A stretch of 64,000 nucleotides of DNA, from assembly GCA_036569045.1 (NCBI GenBank), contig DATCRI010000011.1, positions 1 to 64,000 on the forward strand. Direction: 5' to 3'. Positions within the stretch are counted from its first letter, which is position 1; every line of letters starts with the position of its first letter. The stretch is from Chthoniobacterales bacterium (lineage in GTDB: Bacteria; Verrucomicrobiota; Verrucomicrobiia; Chthoniobacterales; JAATET01). Made by a program: the position numbers and the translations under genes. Below, piece by piece: positions 32,772-43,271 of this stretch. Under the pieces are notes generated by a model. It made no database searches. It was not told where the DNA came from and worked only from the letters and a program-made list of their open reading frames with translations.

Positions 32772-33154
32772 ATGCCCGCCTCGATGTGGCCGAGACTCAA
32801 AAGCAGCTCGGGAGTCTTCTGCATGACTTCGAGAAGTCGCAGGGCGGCACCGGACGGCTTTCGTTCGCCCGACTCCCATTTGCGGACCGTGACCGAAGGC
32901 ACGTTCAGAATCTGGGCGAACAAAGGACGGCTCAGGTTGCGCGCTTCGCGCAGCTTGACGATCTCGGTCGGCGAAAATTTCGGAGCCGGAGCCACAACTC
33001 GGAAGGAGCGGAGCGTCAGCTTCTTTTTGCCGGCATAGTGATCCGCAACGTCCCTCATGTCCCGCACGAGATCGGCGGGATCGAAGACGGCATCATCCCA
33101 GCTTGAAATGCGCTTTGAGGAGGGAGGCCGCTTGCTTGAGGCTTTGCTTTTCAT
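32768..33154 (-). CDS. HigA/NadS-like antitoxin with HTH
   Basis: A 128-residue protein. Its C-terminal two-thirds is an HTH_XRE domain of the HigA/NadS type: FSPTEIVKLREARNLSRPLFAQILNVPSVTVRKWESGERKPSGAALRLLEVMQ. The N-terminal region WDDAVFDPADLVRDMRDVADHYAGKKKL is likely the toxin-binding part. The frame begins inside the toxin gene (62-bp overlap), giving a toxin-first order typical of higBA. It probably represses its own promoter. Confidence 0.82.
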   Translation of the reverse strand: MKSKASSKRPPSSKRISSWDDAVFDPADLVRDMRDVADHYAGKKKLTLRSFRVVAPAPKFSPTEIVKLREARNLSRPLFAQILNVPSVTVRKWESGERKPSGAALRLLEVMQKTPELLLSLGHIEAGI

Positions 33155-33452
33155 CGTCGGTCAATGTTTCGCGTTTGGATTTCTTGTAGAGGGTCGCGAG
33201 GAAGATCGCGTCGTGCTCGGGCAGGTAGAGATAGATGACGCGAGCGCCGCCGCTCTTGCCTGCTCCGGCAAGACGCATCCGCGCTTTTCGAAATCCTCCT
33301 GTGCCTTGAATGACATCGCCACGTTCGGGATCCTCCAGCAGTTCCTTTTGGAATCGCCGATAGTCCTCGTCCCCGACCAGCGCCGTGACGATGGCGGTGA
33401 AACGCGGAAGTTCGATGAATTCCAAAGCAGACGGTATGTTACTTTGTATCAT
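33093..33452 (-). CDS. RelE/HigB-type toxin
   Basis: A 119-residue toxin of the RelE superfamily, likely a ribosome-dependent mRNA interferase: FIELPRFTAIVTALVGDEDYRRFQKELLEDPERGDVIQGTGGFRKARMRLAGAGKSGGARVIYLYLPEHDAIFLATLYKKSKRETLTDDE. The Arg in GGFRKAR, Lys in GKSGGARVIY and the YKKS block are typical of this group. It is paired with the overlapping antitoxin gene. Such modules stabilise integrated elements. Confidence 0.85.
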   Translation of the reverse strand: MIQSNIPSALEFIELPRFTAIVTALVGDEDYRRFQKELLEDPERGDVIQGTGGFRKARMRLAGAGKSGGARVIYLYLPEHDAIFLATLYKKSKRETLTDDEKQSLKQAASLLKAHFKLG

Positions 33453-33455
33453 CTT

Positions 33456-34538
33456 TCAAGTTCCCGTTGCGGCCTGTGCCGGAGCCTCGTCGAGCGTGAT
33501 GCGGAGCGGCATGGCGATGACTTTGCGCTCGGCGAGCGATTCGTATTCGTCGAGGGCCGGAAGGATGACCATCGCGCCTTTGGCGTAGGCCTCGTGCACG
33601 GCGCGGCTGCTGTGGCCCAGAGCTTCCTGCGCGAACCGCTGCGGATAGCCGCAGGCCTTGGCCCGCTGCGCCCAAGAATGCCGGTAGGAGTGAAGGCTGA
33701 CGCCGGACACGCCCGCGATGCGGCACCGGCGGCTGAACTCGGTCGAACGCGCATTCGCGCCCGCCGTCCGGATCGTCGGGAAGAGCGGTCCGGTTTTTGG
33801 CAGCGTCTCCAAAAGCTGACGCAGCGTCTTGCCGATGCTGAGCCGTGCTGGCTCGCTGTCGGGGCCGAGCTTCTTGCGGCGATAGACGAGCAGCATGTTC
33901 TGCCAGTCGATGCTTTCCGCGGTGATCTCGGCGGCGTCCGACTGCGCGGCTCCGGTCTCGTAGAGGAACTGGTAGTAGGCGCGCTTTTCGGGATTCTTCT
34001 CGCTCGCCATGATGCGCGTGTGCTCGTCGGCGGTGACCGCGCGGCGGCGCTTGCTGACCTTCTTCGGCCAGCTCCGTTTCGTGAGGACCGGCCACGGCAG
34101 CCAGCCGAGATCGACGGCGAGGTTGTGCAGGCGGCGGAGGTAATGCGCGATGGAGTTGCCGTTGGCATGGACGACGGCGAGCAGATCCGCGGCGGTCGTC
34201 TGGACGAGCGGCTTATCGCGAATCGGATCGTAGGCGCGTGAGCACATCGTGCGCGCGCAACGCTCACGGGTGGCATCGATGCCGTGGCGCTCCATCTCGT
34301 GCATGACCTCGCGCCACGTGCGCTTGCTCATGCTCGGATCGTGCGCGGCGAGATAGGCGCGCGCGATGGAGAGATTCAGCGTGGGCTCTCGGTGCGATTC
34401 ATTCTTCGCGTTGACGAGTTTCTGCGCCTCGCGCCGATCCTTCGTGCGCAGGCTGCCCTGCTTGTTGGTTCCGTTCTCCTGCCAGTAATAGACGCCGTTC
34501 TCGCGCTGATACAGGCGGTATCGATCCTTCATTTCCAC
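33456..34538 (-). CDS. int: Tyrosine recombinase/integrase of the element
   Basis: A 360-residue phage-type integrase. The N-terminal arm-binding-like part is YRLYQRENGVYYWQENGTNKQGSLRTKDRREAQKL. A SAM-like domain follows, then the catalytic domain with HSYRHSW (HxxR), LGHSS (third His) and the nucleophile Tyr in AVHEAYAKGA. The first catalytic Arg position reads TGAAQSDAAEIT, with Gln-Ser where most integrases have Arg-x. It lies 179 bp from tRNA-Asn, with arm-type repeats between. It catalyses excision and integration at the 25-bp att core. Confidence 0.88.
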   Translation of the reverse strand: MEMKDRYRLYQRENGVYYWQENGTNKQGSLRTKDRREAQKLVNAKNESHREPTLNLSIARAYLAAHDPSMSKRTWREVMHEMERHGIDATRERCARTMCSRAYDPIRDKPLVQTTAADLLAVVHANGNSIAHYLRRLHNLAVDLGWLPWPVLTKRSWPKKVSKRRRAVTADEHTRIMASEKNPEKRAYYQFLYETGAAQSDAAEITAESIDWQNMLLVYRRKKLGPDSEPARLSIGKTLRQLLETLPKTGPLFPTIRTAGANARSTEFSRRCRIAGVSGVSLHSYRHSWAQRAKACGYPQRFAQEALGHSSRAVHEAYAKGAMVILPALDEYESLAERKVIAMPLRITLDEAPAQAATGT

Positions 34539-34637
34539 GTGTGGTTGCGAGGCTACACGCGGCGAGTCGTTCTCCGTTACCGAGCAGTGGGCGAGTTCGC
34601 GTCGGATTCAAGCGGATTTTCGCGTGGAAAACCGATT

Positions 34638-34661
34638 GCTGGCAAAACCGCTGGCACTTGC
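34638..34661. repeat. Right-end arm-type repeats
   Basis: Two GCTGGCA motifs with a 12-bp repeat pitch (starting 34638 and 34650), the same heptamer, pitch and orientation as the three copies at 23765-23800. They lie between int and attR. They are likely integrase arm-binding sites. Confidence 0.6.
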
Positions 34662-34712
34662 CGGAAAATCGGACCTTCGTGAGTCGTATGTAACTGATTG
34701 ATAACCAGTTAC

Positions 34713-34737
34713 AAAGTGGCTCCTGAGGTAGGATTCG
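34713..34737. repeat. attR: right 25-bp direct repeat (tRNA-Asn 3' end)
   Basis: Perfect copy of 23631-23655. It covers the CCA end, acceptor strand and part of the T-arm of tRNA-Asn, so integration keeps the tRNA intact. Confidence 0.9.
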
Positions 34738-34791
34738 AACCTACGACCAATCGGTTAACAGCCGATCGCTCTACCACTGAGCTACTCAGGA
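34717..34791 (-). tRNA. tRNA-Asn (GTT)
   Basis: A complete cloverleaf on the minus strand, 75 nt with encoded CCA. Acceptor TCCTGAG/CTCAGGA, D-arm GCTC-AGTGGTA-GAGC, anticodon loop CTGTTAA (anticodon GTT), T-arm GTAGG-TTCGAAT-CCTAC, discriminator G. Its 3' end is the integration site of the mobile element. Confidence 0.96.
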
Positions 34792-34869
34792 ATTCAGAGG
34801 GAGTGACAGAGAACAGGGATCGGCCCATCCTGTCAAGATCGTCCCTTGCATTTTTTCCGCGAAATTCGC

Positions 34870-36303
34870 TCATCGCGGGGATGCAAGCGTCCGGGCCATG
34901 CGTGGGAAAATCCATGCGTGGAAAGGCATGCACCCGAGCCAATAGAGACGCCCAAGCAATCCGAGCGGCCGGAACGTCGCCGTCTGCCGGAGCTCGCGAT
35001 CGGTCACCTCGAACTCCAGCCAGGCCTCCCCCGGCAACCGCATTTCCGCAAAGAGAATCAGCCGGCCCGCCTTGCGGTCCGCGAGAATGACCCGCCAGAA
35101 ATCCACGGCGTCGCCGGGGCGCAAATGCGTGGGATCCCGCCGGCCACGACGAAGCCCGATGCCGCCGACCAGACGATCCATCATTCCCCGCACCCGCCAC
35201 GCCCAGTTCATCGACGGCCATCCGCGGCGCCCCCCAAGCGAGAAAATCGCGTCCACCACCGCCTCCCGCGGCGCTTTCAACGGTGCGACGCGCCGATCGG
35301 TCACGGTGCCGTGCTCCGGCGTGCGGATCGCCCGCATGCGCGAAGGGGGCAACGAGCCCGAGGCGAACGCGTCATACCACGTGGACGGCACGTGATTCTG
35401 CGCAATGCGCACGAACGCCTTCTCCACCGCCTGTCGATACGTGAGCAACTCCTGCAGAACGAGCGCCCGAATCGCCTCATCGCCGCAGACCGTGTCATGT
35501 GCGAGGCTATCCACCAGCGCCCGCGCGAGCCGAAACGTCGTGCTCGTCATGGAATACAGCCAGTAGGACGACAGTCGCGCGCTCAGGAACGGCACGGCGA
35601 TGATCCATCGTCGCAACCCGCGCTCGACCGCGTATTGCCGAAGCAACTCCTCGTAGGTCAGCACCTCCGGCCCGCCGATATCGAAGCTGCGCCCCATGGC
35701 GTCCGCATTCCCGGCGACGCCTTGAAGATACGCGAGGACATTACGAACGGCGATCGGCTGGCATTTGTGCCGGGTCCACCGCGGCGTGATGAGCACGGGC
35801 AGTTTCTCGACGAGATCGCGGATGATCTCGAACGATGCGCTGCCGCTCCCGACGATGATCGAGGCCCGCAGCGTCGTGAGCGGGACGCGCGAGCCGCCGA
35901 GGATTTCCCCCACGCGCCGCCGCGATTCCAGATGTTCGGAAAGCCGGCCGTGCTCCGGCGTGATGCCGCCCAGGTAAATCACCTGCCGCGCCCGCGTTGC
36001 CTCGATCCGTTCCACGAAATTGCGGGCGATCGCCTCCTCCCGAGCCGCGAAATTGGCGCCGTCGCCCATGGCATGAACCAGAAAATAGGCGACCTCGACC
36101 TCCTCCGGAAACGCCTGCCCGCATCCGCCATCGTCGAGATCCGTCTCGACGACCTGCAGCCGTTCGCCATGCACCGCAAGCTCGTCGAGCGGCAGCCGGC
36201 GCGAATCCCGGACCACGGCGTGCACGGAATGGCCGCCCTCGAGCAGCGCCGAGAGCAGGCGCAGGCCGACATAGCCATTCGCCCCGGTGAGAAGAATCTT
36301 CAT
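34870..36303 (-). CDS. NAD(P)-binding SDR protein with DUF2867 C terminus
   Basis: A 477-residue protein. The N-terminal extended SDR fold (MKILLTGANGYVGLRLLSALLEGGHSVHAVVRD, later VIYLGGITPEHGRLSEHLESRRRVGEIL and LTTLRASIIVG) resembles NmrA/complex-I-assembly-like epimerases. The C-terminal 180 residues (GDAVDFWRVILADRKAGRLILFAEMRLPGEAWLEFEV) match DUF2867. Such fusions are common but without assigned reaction. An upstream extension of the frame beyond 36303 lacks support. It is divergent from the NCS1 permease gene across 124 bp. Confidence 0.85.
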   Translation of the reverse strand: MKILLTGANGYVGLRLLSALLEGGHSVHAVVRDSRRLPLDELAVHGERLQVVETDLDDGGCGQAFPEEVEVAYFLVHAMGDGANFAAREEAIARNFVERIEATRARQVIYLGGITPEHGRLSEHLESRRRVGEILGGSRVPLTTLRASIIVGSGSASFEIIRDLVEKLPVLITPRWTRHKCQPIAVRNVLAYLQGVAGNADAMGRSFDIGGPEVLTYEELLRQYAVERGLRRWIIAVPFLSARLSSYWLYSMTSTTFRLARALVDSLAHDTVCGDEAIRALVLQELLTYRQAVEKAFVRIAQNHVPSTWYDAFASGSLPPSRMRAIRTPEHGTVTDRRVAPLKAPREAVVDAIFSLGGRRGWPSMNWAWRVRGMMDRLVGGIGLRRGRRDPTHLRPGDAVDFWRVILADRKAGRLILFAEMRLPGEAWLEFEVTDRELRQTATFRPLGLLGRLYWLGCMPFHAWIFPRMARTLASPR

Positions 36304-36427
36304 TGCCAAGCTGATACGTCCGCCGATGCCATCGGGGACGCCGAGGAAATGATCGGTATTGGTATCGAAACTGCTTATCCTCCGGAGAGCCTCTGCGCCC
36401 CCGCGCCGGCCGATGTGAATCCGTAAC

Positions 36428-37933
<1,506 letters not shown>

Positions 37934-37942
37934 GTTTCTCCA

Positions 37943-39283
37943 ATGACCGCGCCCGTCCTGCCCGCCACCCCCCACGTCCCGACGCCCTACACCGGCCCCA
38001 CCGCCGCGGAAGTCCTCGCCCTTCGCAAGGCCCACCTCAACCCCGGCATTTTCCTCTACTACAAGCAGCCCATCATGCTCGTGGAAGGCCGCATGCAATA
38101 CGTGTGGGACGAGACCGGCAAACGCTACCTCGACGGCCTCGGCGGCATCGTCACCGTGAGCGTCGGCCATTGCCACCCGAAGGTCGTGGCCGCAGCGAAC
38201 CAGCAGACTTCCACGCTCCAGCATTCCACCACGATCTACCTCCAGCCGCACGTCGCGGAATACGCCGCCGCGCTCGCCGCAAAGATGCCCGGCGACCTCA
38301 AGGTCTGCTATTTCGTGAACTCCGGCTCCGAGGCGAACGACCTCGCGCTCCTGATGGCGCGGGCCTACACGGGGAACTACGACATCGTGGCCCTGCGCAA
38401 TGCCTACCACGGCGGCAGCGCTTCCACGATGTCCATCACGGCGCATAGCACGTGGAAATTCAACGTGCCCCACAGCTTCGGCGTGCATCACGCGCAGTCG
38501 CCCTACCCCTATCGCGGACCCTACGGCCACGATGACGCGGAGGCCGGACGCAAATACGCCGACGACGTGAAATCCGTCATCGACTTCACCACTTCGGGTC
38601 AGGTCGCCGGCTTCATCGCCGAGTCCATCCAGGGCGTCGGCGGTTTCGTCGTCTTCCCCGACGGCTACCTCGAACAGGCCTACGCGCACGTGCGCGCCGC
38701 GGGCGGCGTGTGCATCGCCGACGAAGTGCAGACTGGCTTTGGCCGCACGGGTTCGCACTACTGGGGCTTCGAAACGCAGGGCGTGATCCCCGACATCGTC
38801 ACGATGGCGAAGGGCATCGGCAACGGCGTGCCGCTCGCCGCCGTCGTCACCACTCCGGAAATCGCGAGCACGCTTGCCAGGCGCATTCACTTCAACACCT
38901 TCGGCGGCAATCCCGTGGTGAGCGCCGTCGGCAAGGCCGTCCTCGAGGTCATCGACGAGGAAGGCCTGCAGGAGAACTGCGCCCGGCTCGGCGAATACAT
39001 CCTTGCGGGCCTCGCCCGGCTCAAGGACAGGCATTCGATCATCGGCGACGTCCGCGGCAGAGGCCTCATGCTCGCCCTCGAACTCGTCAAGGATCGCGCC
39101 ACGAAGGAACCCGCGACCGCCGAGTGCGCCCAGGTCGTCGAGACCGCGAAGGAACTCGGCCTGCTGCTCGGCAAGGGCGGCCTCCGCGGCCAGACGATTC
39201 GCTTCGCCCCGCCGATGTGCATCACGCAGGACGACGCCGACTTCCTCCTCGCCGTTCTCGACGAAGCCTTCAGCCGGCTATAG
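37943..39283 (+). CDS. Class III PLP aminotransferase (AGXT2 / beta-alanine-type)
   Basis: A 446-residue PLP enzyme. [20 protein letters not shown] and [23 protein letters not shown] precede the PLP-binding Lys in [15 protein letters not shown]. The overall pattern matches the AGXT2-like group (alanine-glyoxylate, beta-alanine or 3-aminoisobutyrate:pyruvate). In this context it probably deaminates beta-alanine and 3-aminoisobutyrate, the end products of uracil and thymine reduction, feeding the semialdehyde dehydrogenase at 44711. Cotranscribed with the permease. Confidence 0.9.
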   Translation: MTAPVLPATPHVPTPYTGPTAAEVLALRKAHLNPGIFLYYKQPIMLVEGRMQYVWDETGKRYLDGLGGIVTVSVGHCHPKVVAAANQQTSTLQHSTTIYLQPHVAEYAAALAAKMPGDLKVCYFVNSGSEANDLALLMARAYTGNYDIVALRNAYHGGSASTMSITAHSTWKFNVPHSFGVHHAQSPYPYRGPYGHDDAEAGRKYADDVKSVIDFTTSGQVAGFIAESIQGVGGFVVFPDGYLEQAYAHVRAAGGVCIADEVQTGFGRTGSHYWGFETQGVIPDIVTMAKGIGNGVPLAAVVTTPEIASTLARRIHFNTFGGNPVVSAVGKAVLEVIDEEGLQENCARLGEYILAGLARLKDRHSIIGDVRGRGLMLALELVKDRATKEPATAECAQVVETAKELGLLLGKGGLRGQTIRFAPPMCITQDDADFLLAVLDEAFSRL

Positions 39284-40921
39284 TCAGCCCTGCTGCTGCG
39301 CGTCGGCTCCCGGCGCGCGGCGCTCGATCGTGAGCAGGCAGACGTCGTCCTCGAAGGCGGCCCCACCGGCCTCGAGCTGGATCTCGTCGAGCACGCACTC
39401 GCACATCCGTTGCGCCCCGAGCCCGGCATGTTTGCCTGCCGCGGCCATGAAACGCTCGACGCCGATCTCGTGCCCGCTCACGTCGCTCATCTCGGTGGCG
39501 CCATCCGTGAACAGGAGCACGAGATCGTCCACCGAGAGCTGGAACGTCTCCATCCCGTAAACCGCATCATCGAACAAGGCCAGCGCCGGTCCGTGCACCG
39601 AGCGGCGGGTGCCCAGCGGCGAAACCTGCCGCGTCGCCTTGCGAATCACCAGTGGCAGCGGATGCCCCGCGCTCGAAAGAAACACGTCGTCGCTGTTCGA
39701 ATCGACCACGAGATAGCACGCGGTCACGAGCAGCGGCTCGTCAATGTTCCGCAGGATCGCCCGAAGCCCCCGATTGAGTTCCAAAAGAAAGACGTCCGGA
39801 CTCTCCGCTCGTGATTTCAGCTCCTCGACCAGACCGCGCATGATCGCCGTGCCTAGCGCCGCGCGCAGACCGTGCCCCATGATGTCGCAGATCAGCACGC
39901 CGGCCTTCGTCGGGGAAACCGGAATGATCGTAAAGAAATCGCCGCCCACGGCTTCCGCCGGCCGGTAAACCGACGAGCACTCGATCCGCGCACAATCGGC
40001 GGAGGCGCCGCGGGGAAACACGTAGTGCCGCTCGGGCAGGAGCGCCTCCTGGATGCCCTTCGCCATCACAAGATCGTCCTCGAGCTGCAGATTCTTCGAC
40101 TGCAGCTCTTCGCTGAGTTCCTCCAGCCGCCGGCGCTCCGCCTCAATCGTCTGCTCGAGCTGCTTCATCGCCGTCACGTCGTGCGAGATGCCAAATGTCC
40201 CCGTGATCTCCCCGAACTGATCGCGGAGCGGCAGCTTCGACGAAAGCACCCACGTGATCTTGCCATCGGGATGCGTCTCCCGCTCCAGCTGGTCGATGAT
40301 CGGCTCGCCGGTGCGAATGATCCGGCGCTCATCGTCCAGGGCCTGTTGCGCATGCTCGGATGTGAAGAAATCGTGGTCGCTCCGGCCAACCGCCGCAGCG
40401 GGATCTCGCAGCTGAAAGAAATCTGCGTGCGACTGGTTCACGCGCACAAACCGACTTTCGAGGTCCTTGAAATAAATGCGGTCGGGCAATCGGGCGAGCA
40501 GGTTCTCGAGCATCTCCTGCTCACGAGCCAGATCCCCCTCCACTCTCGCTCGCTCCACGGCATTTCGAATGACCCGGCCAATGCAGCGCGCGGTCAGCTC
40601 GCTGAGGACCAGACAATCCTGCGCGCCGACATGCAGCACCGCGAGCTCCAGTGGTTCGCACGGCTCCTCGAGCAGCGCGACCACCGGGATGCGACCCGCG
40701 CTGGCGACCATCCGGCGCATTGCCCTTTGCATCGCGGAGACGTCGGCCTCGGGCATGGCGACAATGATGATCGACGGCGCCTTGCCATTGATCAGCGGAA
40801 ACGCCTCGCCCGTCTCGGGAAGCGACTTCATGAGATACTGCCCGCGCAGACGGTCCCGCAGCAGGCGGTCGACCTTCGCCTCGATCCGGGGCTGATCGGT
40901 GATCAATACGATGCGATACAT
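39284..40921 (-). CDS. PAS-SpoIIE-type protein phosphatase
   Basis: A 545-residue regulator. A receiver-like but degenerate N-terminal region (MYRIVLITDQPRIEAK, lacking clear phospho-acceptor Asp context) is followed by a PAS domain (LLARLPDRIYFKDLESRFVRVN to GTFGISHDVTAMK), a coiled coil (EQTIEAERRRLEELSEELQSKNLQLEDDL), then a PP2C-like SpoIIE domain (SSVYRPAEAVGGDFFTI, VLICDIMGHGLRAAL, LLFTDGATE). It likely dephosphorylates an anti-sigma antagonist. The start is the ATG at 40921; the open frame further upstream is the antisense of other genes. The stop abuts the aminotransferase stop. Confidence 0.9.
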   Translation of the reverse strand: MYRIVLITDQPRIEAKVDRLLRDRLRGQYLMKSLPETGEAFPLINGKAPSIIIVAMPEADVSAMQRAMRRMVASAGRIPVVALLEEPCEPLELAVLHVGAQDCLVLSELTARCIGRVIRNAVERARVEGDLAREQEMLENLLARLPDRIYFKDLESRFVRVNQSHADFFQLRDPAAAVGRSDHDFFTSEHAQQALDDERRIIRTGEPIIDQLERETHPDGKITWVLSSKLPLRDQFGEITGTFGISHDVTAMKQLEQTIEAERRRLEELSEELQSKNLQLEDDLVMAKGIQEALLPERHYVFPRGASADCARIECSSVYRPAEAVGGDFFTIIPVSPTKAGVLICDIMGHGLRAALGTAIMRGLVEELKSRAESPDVFLLELNRGLRAILRNIDEPLLVTACYLVVDSNSDDVFLSSAGHPLPLVIRKATRQVSPLGTRRSVHGPALALFDDAVYGMETFQLSVDDLVLLFTDGATEMSDVSGHEIGVERFMAAAGKHAGLGAQRMCECVLDEIQLEAGGAAFEDDVCLLTIERRAPGADAQQQG

Positions 40922-41062
40922 TGGGGAGAGAGCGAGGACGTCGCTAGGTTCCCGAAACTGGCGATTCGCGACCGTAATTTCAATGGTTCTTTCCCGAATT
41001 GTTGTTCGATCTTTCTCGAACTTCTTGTTGCGCATCGCCAGATCCGCCGTAAGGAGGAATTC

Positions 41063-41503
41063 ATGACAACCATCGCCAAAGACCTCACGAAGGAAGCTCC
41101 CCGCAGTCCCCGTCTCCGCCTCGGCGGCTACGCCATCATTGCCCGCACGATCGACAAGGGGCATGCGCACCTGGCCGGCGCCACCGGCGATTACCACTAC
41201 GACTGCCCGCTGGATAACTACCTCTTCGGGTTCAAGGGTGTCACCGGAGACGCCTTCAAGGAACAGCTTGCCGCCGGCGCCACGGACGAGGAGCTCGTCG
41301 CCTGGCTCGACGCGCACGGCACGCCGAAGACCGCCGAGGAGATCAAGGCCTGGTCGGACAGCGTCGAGGCCGCGAATCCCGCAAAAGATCCCGAGAAGCG
41401 CAGGTGGTTCCAGGGCGAGCTCGCCAAGCTGAACCTCGATCTCGAGAACACGACCCTGTTCGACTGGCTCGAAGCCGACGACAAGGCGACCTTCGCGAAG
41501 TAA
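41063..41503 (+). CDS. DUF5069 protein
   Basis: A 146-residue protein. The start MTTIAKDLTKEAPRSPRLRLGGYAIIARTIDKGHAHLAG and the core YHYDCPLDNYLFGFKGV match DUF5069, a family common in Verrucomicrobiota and of unknown function. AAGGAGG lies 5 bp before the ATG. No signal peptide. It is divergent from the phosphatase gene across 141 bp, which probably carries both promoters. Confidence 0.85.
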   Translation: MTTIAKDLTKEAPRSPRLRLGGYAIIARTIDKGHAHLAGATGDYHYDCPLDNYLFGFKGVTGDAFKEQLAAGATDEELVAWLDAHGTPKTAEEIKAWSDSVEAANPAKDPEKRRWFQGELAKLNLDLENTTLFDWLEADDKATFAK

Positions 41504-41547
41504 GGCGAACTCGCCGTTCCCCCCGGAAACGATCCGCCCGCCGGGCC

Positions 41548-42276
41548 TCAGAGATACAGGCTGGCCATCTGCCGCCAGTAGTGGCCGTGGTGGGCACGCT
41601 CGTTCCACCGGAACATCTCGTGCTTCAGCCCCTTGCCGCGAAGGATGTCGCTGAAATGCTCGTTGTTGTCGCGGAAGGGATCCTCCTTCCCGACGGTAAA
41701 GACCATGTCGATCTCCTGCAGACGCCTGATCTGATCTTCCGCATTCAGGCCCGGCAGAAAATGCGTGGGCGTGTGGTAGTAGATGTCCTCGTTGTAGAAG
41801 CCGTCGAAGAGGTCGCGGAAATGCTCCACGTTCATCGTGAGGTCGTAGCGCCCGGAAAAGGCCTTCAGACCCGTGAACAGATGCGGATGGCGGAACGTGA
41901 TGTTTGCCGCGTGAAAGGCGCCGAGACTGCATCCATGGGCCGTCACCCGCGGGTCGGGATTCTTCGCGTGCATGAACGGGAAGACCTCGTGGAGAATGTA
42001 GTCCTCGTATTGCTTGTGCCGCTGGATCCGGCCCGAAGGATGCGCCCAGAAGCAATAGAAACTCTCGGGATCGATGCTATCGAGGCAGAAGAGCTGGAGC
42101 TCCCCGCGCTCGATCTTCGGCCGCAGCACCTCGACCATGCGCATGTTCTCGTATTCGTAGAACCGGCCGCCGCGGGTTGGAAAGACGAGCATTTTCTCGC
42201 CTGCATGGCCAAAGACCAGCAGTTCCATCTGGCGATTCAGGCGCCAGCTCCACCATTTGTGGTATTCCCGATTCAT
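41548..42276 (-). CDS. Esterase-family alpha/beta hydrolase
   Basis: A 242-residue cytoplasmic hydrolase of the putative-esterase family. MLVFPTRGGRFYEYENMRMVE, the nucleophile elbow in THGCSLGAFHAANITFRHP (Ser in GCSLG), and a late His in ERAHHGHYWRQMAS are visible. The substrate is unknown. It lies 32 bp downstream of the other hydrolase gene, at the end of the minus-strand pyrimidine cluster, which may be chance. Confidence 0.85.
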   Translation of the reverse strand: MNREYHKWWSWRLNRQMELLVFGHAGEKMLVFPTRGGRFYEYENMRMVEVLRPKIERGELQLFCLDSIDPESFYCFWAHPSGRIQRHKQYEDYILHEVFPFMHAKNPDPRVTAHGCSLGAFHAANITFRHPHLFTGLKAFSGRYDLTMNVEHFRDLFDGFYNEDIYYHTPTHFLPGLNAEDQIRRLQEIDMVFTVGKEDPFRDNNEHFSDILRGKGLKHEMFRWNERAHHGHYWRQMASLYL

Positions 42277-42308
42277 CGACTGCGGCCGGATTCATGCCGC
42301 CGGCGGCG

Positions 42309-43271
42309 TCACAAATCGCGGAAGTAATTGTCAATTTCCTGTAGCAATTCCCGTTCCGCCCTCTCCTGCCCGGGGTAGGCGTGATGCCCGGCCGGCAGCG
42401 TGAAGAGCGATTTTGGTCCCGCCAGCGCGTTATAAATGGCGAACTGCCCCGCCGGTGCGACCGAGGGATCGTAGAGCGCGCAGGCGCAATGCACGGGGAT
42501 CCTCACGTGCGCCGCGGCACTGGCCGCGTCGAAATAGGCCAGCGTGTCCCTCGCCTTGGGGTGCCGCTTCACGAACTTCTGCACGCTCGCCGCGCTGCCG
42601 GTGGAGCCCAGTTCGAGCCGCAGCGGCTGGTGACCGAAGGTCGGCACGTTCAGGTGCGCGCGTTGCACCCGGGCCTCCCACGGCAAGGCAAGCGCGCCAA
42701 TGCCTCCGCTGAAGCTGATGCCGAGATAGCCGACATGCCCGGCGACGTAGGGGCAGAGCCGCAGGAGCGCGCTGAAGGCCGTCCAGAGATCATCGACACA
42801 CCCGCCGAGCACGTAGCGATTGCGGTCGTGAATATCGTGCAACACATGCCACATCGGATCGCTGGAAATCGTGCCGTGAATCGACCGCCCGATCCCGCGC
42901 GAAAAGGGAAACAGCAGCGCGGCATCCGTGAAGGGCAGATGGGTGTCCGGTCCCGGGCGCCCCGCGTAACCGTGCCCGATCACGAATCCCCGCCGCACCG
43001 GACCCTCGCGCGGCAGCAACAGCCAGCCTCGCGCGCGAACGCGATCGGTCGACCAATACGAAATTTCGAAGACGCGCCACGCGGCGGCATCCGTGCCCGT
43101 GTCCCGCAGCGTCGGCTTCGTCGCGACCTTCAGCGCGCGATCGTAGCGAGCGCGCCAGAAATTCGCAAAGTCGGCGGGAGGCGTCGGCGCCGTCACGCGC
43201 AGGAGATCGCTCTCGGAATACCCGTGCGTCGGGTCGAACCCATAGCGCGGCGCGGCGAGTCCGGTGCTCAT
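42309..43271 (-). CDS. Acetylxylan-esterase/cephalosporin-deacetylase-like alpha/beta hydrolase
   Basis: A 320-residue AXE1-like hydrolase. PADFANFWRARYDRALKVA is the family N terminus. GFVIGHGYAGRPGPDTHLPF provides the oxyanion region, GYLGISFSGGIGALAL the nucleophile Ser, and LPAGHHAYPGQE the catalytic His. The ATG at 43271 overlaps the dihydropyrimidinase stop (ATGA), so it is translationally coupled to pyrimidine breakdown. A role on N-carbamoyl or ester derivatives is only a guess. Confidence 0.85.
   Translation of the reverse strand: MSTGLAAPRYGFDPTHGYSESDLLRVTAPTPPADFANFWRARYDRALKVATKPTLRDTGTDAAAWRVFEISYWSTDRVRARGWLLLPREGPVRRGFVIGHGYAGRPGPDTHLPFTDAALLFPFSRGIGRSIHGTISSDPMWHVLHDIHDRNRYVLGGCVDDLWTAFSALLRLCPYVAGHVGYLGISFSGGIGALALPWEARVQRAHLNVPTFGHQPLRLELGSTGSAASVQKFVKRHPKARDTLAYFDAASAAAHVRIPVHCACALYDPSVAPAGQFAIYNALAGPKSLFTLPAGHHAYPGQERAERELLQEIDNYFRDL

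Larger units (their letters stand above)
23631..34737. mobile_element. Integrative mobilizable element in tRNA-Asn (about 11.1 kb)
   Basis: Bounded by a perfect 25-bp direct repeat, the right copy being the 3' end of tRNA-Asn including its CCA. A tyrosine recombinase gene lies next to the tRNA. Inside are a MobQ-type relaxase with a hairpin-rich oriT candidate, a toxin-antitoxin pair, a tRNA gene, an XRE regulator, and restriction/defence remnants. There is no type IV secretion set, so it should be mobilizable rather than self-conjugative. Base composition is visibly more AT-rich and codon use less GC3-biased between about 23.7 and 30.2 kb. Confidence 0.88.
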
